Source of the DNA: Axinella damicornis
Lineage: Eukaryota; Porifera; Demospongiae; Axinellida; Axinellidae
Length of the DNA: 64,000 nucleotides
Direction of reading: 5' to 3'
Assembly (NCBI GenBank): GCA_963931865.1
Contig: OZ007506.1
Coordinates: 5,742,696 to 5,806,695 of the forward strand
Positions 42,801 through 53,913 of this stretch are shown here, piece by piece. Positions within the stretch are counted from its first letter, which is position 1. Every line of letters begins with the position of its first letter. Position numbers and translations under genes: made by a program. The notes beneath the pieces were generated by a model. The model made no database searches and had not been told where the DNA came from. It worked only from the letters and a program-made list of their open reading frames with translations.

Positions 42801-45800
42801 TGTGACTTGGGACTGCCAGAACCAACAGAATGCCAACGACCTCCACGCTGTTCTTCGGCACCTCAGCATATACGCACCGGTCTCGCCCGTTGTTGTAGCT
42901 GCATGCTGGGACTCTTTTGTATCCCATTCTGAGCTGGCCGTTGAGAGCAGCATCGCCAACTCACTCTGGAAAGACCTGAGTGAGCTAGTTATCGTGAAGC
43001 ATGTTGTCCTTGAGAGTGCAAATGTTCCAAGCGGGGTAAGTTCTGTCCGTAGCCTTACCAAGCTTATCGGTGAAATTGCTGGGAAGGTAAAATCCACTTT
43101 CTTCACTCCGGGTAGCTACTACAACTGTATTGAGTTCCTTCAGAGAGCCAGCAAGAAACTCATGGATGACATGCAACCCCCCTTACTGAGTGGATGGGAT
43201 TTCTGGGAACTTGTTCGTTCCATGCCAACCCATGACCTCAGTGGCCACCTAGAGTTGCCTCATCTTGTGTCTTTCCTCACAAGCATGGGAGCTCTGTTGC
43301 ACATTCCCTATACCCATAGGGGAGCCCAAAGCTTTTATGTCATCAGCCGCCAGTGGTTCTGCCAGCTGCTTTACAATGCCGTCTGCTTCCGGCGTGACAC
43401 AATGGGAATCAGGAATTACTCAGCAGTAGTTAGACAGGAGGGACTGATAGACCTGCTGGAATGCCCCCTCTTGAAACAGCCTATTCCCGATGCCCTTCGA
43501 CACTTTGTCCACCAGCATGCCATAGCACTTGCTCTCAATACCGAGAAATGGCTGATCTCTTCCATGCTTTTTACCAAGCCTGATCAAGTCATTTCTGAGT
43601 TTGCTTCACAGTATGACATTCGAAGGCAGTATACTTTCAACCTTACTCCTGTCAGCTTTTGGGGCCGACTGATCACACACTTGCTCATCAATGTTGAGCA
43701 TCTTGTTCGACAAGCATCAGCGGAACAGATTATTCAACTAGATCAGGCTTCATACGGAGATTCGCAATTGAGCCTAGGAATCATCGATTGGACGTACTGG
43801 TCAGGAGGAATACTGTGCTGGCAGAATGCTTGTGATTTAGTCTACAGCATAGAAGCCATTGCCACCAGAGGTAAGCCTTTTGTGGAAGGTCTTGAGATTC
43901 GTGTTCCCAACTCACCCATCGGGTGCCGCACCATGCAAATTCTCATGTTCACTATTGACAGCCTCTTTAGCAACTGGTATCCCACTGTATGGCAGTCAGT
44001 TGAGGTGTGGGTTCCTTGCAGTTACTGCATTCACAAACACAACCCAGATGCTCCCTCAATATCGTTCCGTGATTGCATTTTTGCAGTGGCCAAGGGTGTT
44101 GGCGTGAAGTGCATGCAGCACCCAGAGAAGGTTGTGTCAATAGGGAAGATTGTGCCTGACCTAGTACAGGAAGATGTTAGCAAGGACTGCTTTCTCCCAC
44201 CTAGCTCAGTTGAGTTTAACCTCCATGATAAATCTACTTGCCTCAGTCCTCCGCCCTCTGAGACTGTTTTCAAAGGGAAATATGCCAACCAGATTGTTGC
44301 AATCAAGCCATTTCCACAACCAATGCCAAGCAAATCTGTGCGAAATACCCCACCATTCCTCGAAGCATGGCTAGAAGCTGAAGTCATCAGGCACATTCAG
44401 TCCACAAAGTGCCAATATTTGCTGGACATGGTGGGCATATGTCCCGATCCAATATGTTTAGCCTTTCCCTTTGCGAAGTGGTGCTCACTTGAAGAGGTGA
44501 TTCAGATGAAAGAACTGACTGTTCCTCACCTGGTTCGAATGCGAATGGTCTACCAGCTTGCTTCGGCATTGAACACCCTCCACTCATGCCATGTCATTCA
44601 CCGCAATGTCTGCCTAGCTAACGTGCTGGTGTACTCCCTTTCAGCGGATGATGAAGTCAACATTAAGCTTGGAGGGTTTTCTGAGGCTTGCTATGCAATC
44701 TTTCAAGGAGTTGCCAAAGGGCGTCATGGTATGTTTCCTGCCCCCGAGATGTCCGAGAGTGGTGACAATGAATACGATGAGAGGGTTGACATCTTTGCAT
44801 TTGGATTTGTGGCATATGAAATCATCATGAGGGGCAAAGTCAATCTGCTGACCGTATTACCTCTTCAGAAGCCCTCGTGCTCTGCTGAAAGACCCTCGCT
44901 TCTCCCTGTTTGTACCAGGTCTCCCTACCTTGCCCAGCTGCTACACAAGTGCTGGGATCCTGACTCAAGCAAGAGGCCATTTGCAAGTGAGGTCATGAGC
45001 ACGTTGAAGGATCCCCTCCACATGATGACTCGAGATGGTCAGCCGATTAATGAGCAGCATGATTTTTTTGCTGCTGCAGCCAAATTCACCAGGGTCCAAA
45101 ATAGCTTCCTCGCTGATGTGTTTGTTTGCAGTGGACCCTTGAATGGAGAAGGCACCACACTACTCTCCCACCTATCACTGCCAGACCTGAAACTCAAGGC
45201 TTGCACGTCTCTTCCGAGTGAATTTGTTGTCTGCATGTGTTGTGTGGGGCCTCAGCTTTGGGTGAGTTACTACGGCAAGAAGGTTCGTGTCTACAGCAGC
45301 TCAACTATGGAGTTCATCAATGAGTTCAAGTTCCGCTACCACGTTGTTGCCATGGCTGTCAGTCCGACTTCAGTCTACCTTGGCCTTGAGAATGGAGTGC
45401 TTCAGATCTATGACATTTCTAACAATAATGTTCCCACTGAGCCTGTTCATACGAAAATTGTTTGCCAAGGGCAGAAGTTTAAGTGCATTGAACCTTTGGA
45501 GGACTCGCTTGTCTGTGCCACACGAAATACGATATACAGGCTTCACCCAGATACGCTAGCAACTGAGGCAAAATGGCCCATCGTATCAGAAAGTGAAATA
45601 CGATCTATTGCTGTGTCAGAGTTCGGTGATGATGCAGATACTCTCTGGATTTCATTTCGCCGTCTCGATCGTGTAGAAGTCCTTGGTGCTTGGAATGGCA
45701 AGTTTTGTTACACAGTTGAATGTTCTCGAGTAGTGGACAGAGATCCAAGCAAAGTGTGGGTGCTGACAATGCGTGTTGTCCTCAATACGGTGTGGGTTGG

Positions 45801-48800
45801 CCTAAACACTGGGCACATCCTTGTTTTCCAATCTAACACTGCTGAGCCTTGCCTTCTCACCCACTTCCAAGTTCACCAAGAAGATGTTCGACATCTATTG
45901 CTTCTCCACCCCTCTTACATGGGTCCCACATCGGTGCTGTCTGTTAGTGATGAATCCCCAGAAGAATTGCTCGAAAATGGTGCCTCCACACAACCAATAT
46001 TTCCAGAATCAGTCAACGTTCTGAGTTTTGGCCAAGGTCTGCATGAAACTCTTCCAGCAGCTGATGAAAGTGGGGTGTTGGTTTCTCGCAGGTATGGAAC
46101 AAAACCGAACGGAGGTTTGTTTGTCATGCTTTTAGAAGGAATGACTTACTCAAGAGTTGCAGACCTGGAGAAGAATTGTGATCGCATTCCGGTTGCCTAT
46201 ATGGAGGATATCAGTGAGGAAGATCCATACGATGTGCCTGAAAATGAATCACCTTATGAGAATGCGAATCCTGTTTTAAGGGCTGACACATGGACTGCAA
46301 GTACTTCATATTCCCCCATCCTTACCGGCAAAAAGCCTGAACTGGATCTAAGCAATTCCTACATGTCCGTCAAGCCCACAGGATCAATGCTGAGTACTGG
46401 CAGTAGTTCATCAGAGAATGGAAATGATTCTGCAACTGCCATAAAGAATGTACCTCCGCCAGTGCCTCCAAGAACACACCTCAAACCACCTCCACCTCCA
46501 CCTTCGGTAATTATTGAAGATCAAAGTTCACGTACGTATCATCCTGCAACAGAACTTTTCCAGACTGCTGTTGAACAGTCTCACTCCCAGTTGCCACCAC
46601 AGCACATTCCGAGGTCATTTACAGCACCACAATCCCCACAATCTGCAAAGAAATCCCCAAAGAGGAAGACTTCACTTACTGGAGAGCGTATAGACAGGGC
46701 ACCTGAACTTCAAGACTCTTGCAATTTCGGAAGCTTTGACCCGTATGTCCGGATGGGCAGTGTTCTTGGAGGTGAAAAGAAAACAAAATCCCCACCTGTC
46801 TCTGATTCACAGCACATTCTGAAGCCAACAAGGCCTCCCCCTATTCTACCACGGACACCAAAACATCACAAGTAAGCTGACAAAATTTGCTTCACTAGTA
46901 TCTTCCAATAATATGCTGCATGGTGTATTTTGTTTGAATAGCTATTTTAAATCCTCATGTAGACTATACCATATAGCAGGTTTACTTCTCGGGAATGTTG
47001 ATTTTTCGTAACTGCATGAGAGCTGTTTCTATCTTCTCTGAGTTGCTACAAACTAACATTCGTGAAATTCGCTTTTCTTTGGTGATTCAGGAAAGTTGTA
47101 TCTGGGAAAATCGCCCCAGAGTCTGTCCCAGAGATCAGCATGTAGTCATGGCACTTCCAGCAAGCTGATTCTGTGTTGCCAAGCTGGATAGTCCACTGTT
47201 GGTGGTTGTACCTGTTCAAGTTGTCGTTCACTTGTACAAAAAATCCCCACCTGTCTCTGATTCACTGGCTGCTCAATGCCCAAGAGGACTGCGTTAGTGG
47301 GTGTGGTAAACTACAAATTCACAAAAGTTTTCTCCACCACCAAAATGTGCTTTCAAGCCATTTACGAACGTTTCTCAGCAAAAATAACCTGCTGTATGGT
47401 ATTTTCAAGCAGTATTCTCATTAGGCCTATATATACCAAATGGGCACTGTGCCCTTTGGGCTTCGAATGTGCCCTTCATGGTAAAAATTGTCTAGAAAGC
47501 ACTTGAAACACTGGACTATATAACACAAGGTTTCTGAACAGTGTGAATCTCATTATGAAACAATATCATTTCTGGGAGAACACTGGTGTTTTGACAACAC
47601 TGTAAAAGACATCACTTTTGACCCAATTTCCCGTTAAAGGTCAAAGTTTACTGTAATACCCCTTCTAGAATCTAGATGCTGTTGGGTATAGAAAACCTAG
47701 GGCCTGAACGAATTGACTAAACCAAGGCTTTCACCTAAAATCCTTGCGTGCTGTTTAGTCGCTGCATAATTCATTAAATTGTGGTCATAGTTGCGACAAG
47801 ATGTCTGAGAGCTCACAGCAAACATTGATCCGGCAACAGCTGGGTCTGCCAGTAGTCGGGTCTGCCAGACCTGATCCGCTGCCAACACAGGAAGTCAAGC
47901 TGGCTAACTTCCCGTTTAGTGCCTAATTAGTCAATTAGTCGTGTAAGTTCTTATTCAGCTAGGGAATTTCCCTAGTCCTTCGAGACCTACAGAGCTCTCC
48001 AACACATATATTGGTTGCTCTTCATTGAGCCTGGGACCAGAGCAGAAGCCTACGTTAACCTTTACTTGCTACAGGCGCGTCATGCAACTTTTAACTTGCG
48101 ATGTCAATGTGCTCCCCAATTGCATCTGCATGTGACTGCAGCGCTGGACAGCTCCCAGTACGTGCAGCTATATCTGGTGAGCTGCCTTCCTCCTTGTGGC
48201 ATTTGTGTTAGCACAATGCACGACAGTTCTCTCTTCAACAGCTCTCACTCCTCATTGCATTGCATTAGTCTGGCATAGCTCAGCACCCTGATATATTGAT
48301 GGCCTTGAGTAATAACCATCTCTGATGAAGCGAGATCAGGGTCAAGTAAGTACAGTAGTCGTAGGCATACCGCGTGAAAGAGTGCAGCCATTTGATAAAC
48401 TGCTGCTCTAGCCTGCCAAGATGTTAAGGACTTTCTACCTAGCTATCACCAACAGGTACCTGCTGCGCGACTGTGAATTGGAAGGCATTCAGTAATTGTT
48501 TACATAATATATTCACTCAGCACATATGGATAACCTCCCAAATGTCACAAAGCCCTTTCCTGCATATGGGTCTGGGTACGAGAATACCCCACTTCGATCA
48601 TTCTGTTACAAAGGAGGCAGTGGTTCACTACTCATTTTGCTCATTCATTTTGTGCAGGTCACAAGGAGTTCATTCCCAGAACCCTCCTGAGGTGCACATC
48701 TCAAATGGTACCTCAAGTGGACTCAAGTTGCCAGCTCCAATCTCTACTGACCAAGGGGAATTCCCTACAGATACTGCTGTGACCCCTGGCCATAAAGCAC

Positions 48801-48907
48801 AAACTAGTATGCCGATAAAATACGCAGATGTGGATTTAGAGTCCCAGGAAGGTTCTGTTCGTGGAATTAAGAGTAGTGTGAAATATTCTAAAGTGAAGAG
48901 TTCATAA
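36879..48907 (+). CDS. LRRK-type Roco protein with degenerate Roc and kinase domains
   Basis: Four coding exons with matching phases: 36879-37341, 37474-37520, 41581-46871, 48658-48907; about 2,016 residues from the ATG at 36879. Domains (approximate residues): ankyrin repeats 40-165 (GCTPLHEAAMAGR, SPLHLAAERGH) plus more ankyrin-like sequence at the start of exon 3; LRR 325-490; Roc 523-676; COR 678-1030; kinase 1056-1320; WD40-like propeller 1326-1700 (VWVGLNTGHILVF); disordered tail with YDVP, YENA, YMSV, YADV, YSKV and PPPVPPR, PPPILPR. The domain order with ankyrins is that of LRRK1-like proteins. The Roc P-loop reads GFPSHSEH with no GK[ST]; the kinase keeps VAIK Lys1079 and PAPE but has HRN instead of HRD (Asn1179) and Gly for the DFG Asp (1202). 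It is therefore probably a pseudo-GTPase/pseudokinase scaffold. Exon 4 is inferred: if the donor at 46872 is not used, translation stops at 46873-46875. Confidence 0.9.
37770..38595. mobile_element. Mutator-like (MULE-type) non-autonomous element
   Basis: 826 bp, starting TAGTCTAGCTGCTAGACCCT and ending AGGGTCTAGCAGCTAGACTA, flanked by exact 9-bp copies of ATGTGGTGT (37761-37769 and 38596-38604). Nine-base target duplications are the mark of Mutator-like elements. Each terminal region (about 80 bp) is itself a foldback, with CTGCTAGACCCTCCTCTCCC repeated inverted. The inside carries an open segment (37922-38116), noted separately. Confidence 0.85.
37922..38116 (+). pseudogene. possible captured helicase fragment inside the Mutator-like element
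   Basis: 64 open codons bounded by stops, giving credible protein such as WRLLSKLLYEETVKPEDIDD, then YWELKAEQKRAISSVLAGRD. The pattern LxxEQxxAIxxxLxGRD is typical of the start of RecQ/DEAD-type helicase cores, just before the Walker A strand, which is missing here. Resemblance is by motif only. Confidence 0.35.
39705..39972. mobile_element. inverted-repeat element with X-box-like palindromes
   Basis: TTTCAGAATAGTG...AGTTGCCATGGAAAC on the left is mirrored by GTTTCTATGGCAACTG...CATTCTGAAA on the right. Three RFX-type sites lie at 39789-39802, 39878-39891 and 39909-39922. Outer boundaries are approximate. In the large Roco intron. Confidence 0.6.
39995..40370. mobile_element. CCGTAGT inverted-repeat element flanked by TA, copy 2
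   Basis: TACCGTAGTTGCCGATTATT and AATTAACTGCAACTACGGTA, with inner TATTTCGCGGTGGGAAATTT / AAATTTCCCCACCGCGAAAT. Non-coding; in the large Roco intron. Confidence 0.8.
41228..41510. repeat. TTCCGAA-rich interspersed repeat, copy 3
   Basis: GGAAGGCTTCTTCTAAGAAT and GGTTTCTTCCGAATAG; ends GAGACGCGTACCATAGCA directly before the acceptor region of the large Roco exon (41581). Confidence 0.65.
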
Positions 48908-49789
48908 TTTATGACAATGATTGTGTTCTCTATGCAAGTTTTATTTTGCCCCCTCATATTTGAACCAAGCAACTTATGTTTGCTTTTACTCATTGCCAGG
49001 CCTAGCTTGAAGGCCAGACTTGCAAATCTATCATCACCACAATTACTTCCACAAATTGTGTCTCGAGGATATTTTTATAATTTATGGCATTGTAATATTA
49101 TTACAGCTATGTATGATATAAATATTGCTGATCGATGAAGGCCGTGAGATTGTTTTGAGGGAATTCACTTAATTGTAGCTTGCTAAGTAATATCTAGTTC
49201 AGAATCTCATGCATGCAGGTTTTCATGCTCTAAAGTGCACGCAGGATATGGCATTCATCCGGCCTATAATATTATACGCAAGTATGTTTGTGAAAAGTAC
49301 ATCCACTCACGAATGATCGAGGACAATCATTATGGCATCATGCACAAGCATGCAAGTTAGGGTACGCTTTCATCACAGTTAGGTAGCAGGCCAGATATAG
49401 GTGAGACTTTTTTCACCCCCATGCAGCATTATTCAATGCAGGAGGTGTGGGCACCTGTACAATAACACTCATTTGGCACATTTATAATTGGAACAACCTG
49501 GTACCCTAGCTACAGAATCCCGGGGGGGGGGGGGAGCCGAAAGAGGGGGAGTTCTAACTTCTATATAACCTAGGAAGCATTTGAATTCATTACCACTATC
49601 ACCCCACAATATGCGAAAAGTAAACCCTGAGCTGCTGGATCTCATTGCTTATGTGGGACAGGGAACCATAATTATGGCAGCCAGCTCTTGATCAGAGCTA
49701 TAGTTAATGACATGATAATGCTAAAAAAGTAGAGACAAACACTCTTATATAAGACGATTCATGTTCACACTTATATAGGGGATTTGCAC

Positions 49790-50075
49790 CCGATGACCCA
49801 GCCCACCCTCACGCTCCCAGCCCCACAAGCACCGTCATGCACCCACCCCAATGCTCCCAGCCCCACCCTCATGCACCCACTCCCATGCTCCCAGCCCCAC
49901 CCTCATGCACCCACTCCCATGCTCCCACCCCACTCCCATGCTCCCAGCCCCACCCTCATGCACCCACTCCCGTGCTCCCACCCCACCCTCATGCACCCAC
50001 TCCTATGCTCCCACCCCACCCTCATGCACCAACCCCCCATGCTCCCAGCCCCTCCCTCATGCACCCAACTTACCC
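49790..50075. repeat. CCCACCCTCATGCACCCACT minisatellite
   Basis: C-rich tandem array, unit about 36 bp with variants (CATGCTCCCAGCCCCACCCT). The long Pro/His/Thr frames over it are artefacts. Confidence 0.95.
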
Positions 50076-50939
50076 TTGCAGTGAAAGGTGTACAGCTAGG
50101 GTAAGGTTAGGGAGAGGGCTCACCTCTCCTTAACTTCACCCGAGCTCTAAACCTAGCCCGAATGGCTTGGACACAACTGGACTCCCTTTATATAGCCGCA
50201 GAAGTCGTCTGCAGTGAACGTGCAGGTAACGGCTACCGCTCTAATTTGATTGGTTGGCATCCTCGCGCGCCGGTAACGCTCTAATTTGATTGGATGGCTT
50301 AACTCAACGTTTGGCGGGAAACGCCTGTGCACGCGTAAGCTGTGGACAATGATGAGCGTGTGTCCATCTCTGTCGTTTTTCCTCCATCTCCGATGGCGTT
50401 GGTCTCCTCCTGTATGCCCTCTGCCTTTGGCGCTCCCTCTGTTGCTGCCCTTGTAGTTGACTCCGATTATGCAAGTAGGGTGGTGCCCAGACCCACGCTG
50501 CGAGGCTTGGCGTCTGGGAACGAGACCGCTCGAGGTTTTTGCTGTCAGTCGGTCCAGTTCTGCTTAGTAGCTCCTGGTCGAAGGTAGAGTGAAGAGAGGG
50601 AATGGGGAGAAGGAAAGGGAGGGAAAGGTAAAGCAGGGAGGAGGGATTGAGCGGATGTCAATCCTCCTGTGTACAAATATAGCTAATAGCTTTGGGAGTT
50701 CGTTAAAACCCTGCTGACATTAAAACCACCATAGCCAAGCTAGCTATGAATCTATAGTCAGCATTGTGAATATGTTTTGACCTGCATCCAAGGATGCATG
50801 AAAGTGTAAGTGGTGATCAACCTGATCCCGTGCATGTGCAATTTCGATTTGTGTGTGAAATACAGTGCTGCTCAACCACTTTCTCAATGCTCTTCAGAGG
50901 AGAAGACTGAGGGAGTTGGCAGATACAGTGGATATGACC

Positions 50940-51114
50940 ATTGACATCCTTCAATCAAGGGGCAGCAAGTGGTGTGTGGGAGGAGAGGATCCTTGAATCA
51001 AGGGGCAGTAAGTGGTGTGTGGGAGGAGAGGATCCTTCAATCAAGGGGCAGTAAGTGGTGTGTGGGAGGAGAGGATCCTTCAATCAAGGGGCAGTAAGTG
51101 GTGTGTGGGAGGAG
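50940..51114. repeat. 43-bp tandem repeat, four copies
   Basis: Units of CAATCAAGGGGCAGTAAGTG followed by GTGTGTGGGAGGAGAGGATC; the array ends exactly where the element at 51115 begins. Confidence 0.92.
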
Positions 51115-51660
51115 AGCCTCGTTTCCCAAGTGGGTGGCGTGGCCGGAAGGGAGGGGGGGAAAAGAGTCTGGTGACTTAAGTCAACATTTCGTTTTCTCTG
51201 CCGGAATGTAGGCAGAGCCATTGAGATTGCAGCCATCGTGATTTTCATAGAGAGACAGTGCAGTGATTGCCATCGCTGCAAAGCACAACTAGGCTATCCA
51301 AGGTTGTGCCCCAAGCAAGAATTAGCAACGAAGAACTCCTTCAGCGGATGGGATGTACTCGTGAGTCTTCTGATCGGCACTGGAAATTCGCTTTGTTACT
51401 AGGTATAATTATACTGGCTTTTCCCTAGCTTGCCTTCCAATGATTACTACTGTCCTGAGCTTCGCGAGCCTCTCCAACTTGCTTCGCAAGTCGCACATTT
51501 GAAAGTTGTGGGCAATAATTGGATAGCTATCATGTGACTTTTTCATTTGTTACAGTTGATTGCATTCCACTGGGAAACAAGTATTGGCTTAAGTCACCAG
51601 ACTCTTTTCCCCCCCTCCCTTCCAGGCTCTGGCTGTGCCCCCTACTTGGAAAGAGAGGCT
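51115..51660. mobile_element. long inverted-repeat element ending AGCCTC / AGAGGCT
   Basis: Arms of about 75 bp: the left has TCCCAAGTGGG and AGAGTCTGGTGACTTAAGTC; the right has CTTAAGTCACCAGACTCT and CCTACTTGGAAAGAGAGGCT. The middle (51190-51580) shows no coding frame. It abuts the 43-bp tandem repeat at its left edge. Confidence 0.8.
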
Positions 51661-53913
51661 GACTAGTAGTGAAGGGTGCATGGATGGGGCACCTGTTTAA
51701 GGAAGAGGTCTGGGAACAAGCTGTCGCAGAAAACTGTCTGGAGTACCGTGCCCATGCACAGGAAATGAATTGAGGTCTTGAGCACACATGCACTGCACTG
51801 ATAACCACCATGTATACTGTACTTTAGAGTCATCTTGCGGTTTTGTTTGCGTATTCAGTGGCTTCCGCTCTGCTACATAAAAATTCTATTCCACAGTGAC
51901 AAGGTGGGGATAGGTTGTACCCCAGACTGTTTAGACTTACTATGACATGGATTTAGCAACCCAGCACCTGTGCAATGTGCACTTCAACTATCCAAACCAT
52001 TTGCAAAATCTGATCAAGGGATAGTCAGGTTCGTGTGCCTGTAGAAACCAGGGTTGGTCAGCAAAAATTGCCCTTGATCGCTTGGTTGTTCCCTTCAGAG
52101 CCTCCAATTGGTTGCTTGGTTCAAAGGGCAGAAAGTGGCCACAAGGCCCACGGCTCATAGTAGCAGAGGGAATTGTCGCTTGGAGTTCATCCTGATCCCT
52201 AGATCAGTTCTTAAAGATCCCAGTTGTGAACTCTTGAGCACTACGTATAATAGCAAGCTAGCTGGTGCTAGCTGGTGCCATGATCATTTGGTGCTCACAC
52301 ACATCTACTTGATGGTTGCTCGAACATACATGTGTACATTTGGCCTGAGCTGAACAAGGCCAGTGGGAATAGGTTCTAACAGGTCCCAGCCCAAGGAATT
52401 ATCTGGCTAATCCCCGAAAATGGTGCGGGCCTGGTTGTGACTGTCATCTATAGCTAGATAGACAACTGTTGGTGTTGTAGGTTGGATCCAGATCATGGCT
52501 GCAGATCAAGCTTGGTGTCTTTTGTGGAATCAAGGCAAGGGCTTTGCGATGCTTGCCAATTTTTCCATATGTGCCAAGTCGTGCATTTGTCCATTGATTG
52601 ACATGCCTTCTGGGGAAGGTTCAATCTCCACCTTCTGTCTCCATCCAGAACTAGTCTCGGGCAATTTAAATCTGGAGAAATGTGGCTGGCCCTGAGAGCA
52701 CACCCTTCCTCACCCATTGTGAGCCGGGCATCTCCCTCACTCATCAGCCTCCCTGATAACCCTCATGCACCCATTACGCTCGCTGATTAGTCTCAGAACC
52801 AGACCCTCAGAAAAATCAGAAGGGGGGACTGGAAATAGGTTGGGTATACTGAGTGGAATTTGCAATGGTTACTGCATACCCTGGAACTTTAGTCATCCGT
52901 GGGCCCAGTAAAGAGTTCAGCTGAGCTCCAACACCTTCTAGATCTGGCATAGCTTGCATGAGCTCAAAGTGTGCATGATTGGGATAACTCACACATCGAC
53001 TTGTAGCGTAAACAATGATGTTTGGTTGTTGTGGGGTCAACAGTAATTAAAGTGCCCTTTGGCCGAACAAGAACACTGCCTTGATGCACACTAGTGTGGT
53101 ACGGTATTTATTTCCAATAATGTGTCACATGCACTCTGGGTCTGGGGACTCATGTCTGATTATTGCATCAGCCGATTGTAACAACACAGTATGGCTAGCT
53201 TGAAAGCACACACAGTACAGTTGAACGATGTTTGTACCGGTTGTCTAACAGTCACTACCTTTTCTCCTTCTGTGGGCGTCCAGTTGGTTCTGTTTCAGTT
53301 GCTATTTCGTACCTTCACTGATGTCCCAGCCATATCACAACTGACAACTGTGCCTTTATGTATACATCAACACCAAGAGTGTTCTTATTATTATACACTC
53401 TTGTCAACACTCACAGGCAGTGATGACCCCGGTAGCCTGGCTTACGACACATCTTGCAAACCCTGGCTTGAATACCTAGCGAAGTGTTTTTTAATCATGT
53501 GTCAGAGTTTTATTCTTGCGTCGCGGTTCGGGCTGCTGAATTTCTATTATTCTGTTACATTACAAATACAATTACTTTCACATACTTAGAGCACCTGCGG
53601 TATTATTTCCACATAAAGGATCATATTGCACTTTAACCAATTGATATTGCGTTAATTAACCAGTTGAAAGTGTGCCTGCATTTTGGGCATATGGTAGACT
53701 TCCATCCTTATGAGAGGTCTGGTTCTGAGGCTACTCCCTCACTCACGACCCTTATCATTCATAGTTCATCATGGATTTACCAGTCGCCTACTTCTAGTAT
53801 GAAAATGTTGCATTCTTGTTATTGATAATCACCATGTAACCCTCACCCCCTCATTCCTCCATCCATCCCTTAACCTATTCACTCTCCAACCTATTGCCCT
53901 TCATCCTGCACAG

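Larger units (their letters stand above)
48908..53913. other. intergenic stretch, mostly repeats
   Basis: After the Roco 3' end: minisatellites (49790, 50940), a long inverted-repeat element (51115), and a GC-richer stretch at 50150-50600 that could be a promoter, with a duplicated CGCTCTAATTTGATTGG. I see no supported gene; 51670-53900 shows nothing clear. Confidence 0.45.

Noticed and set aside
49784..50133. Pro/His/Thr-rich frames
   Set aside because: Artefact of the C-rich minisatellite; all three frames are open because the unit lacks stops.
52490..52745. Overlapping open frames on both strands
   Set aside because: No splice sites or family motifs; both strands equally open, which argues against coding.
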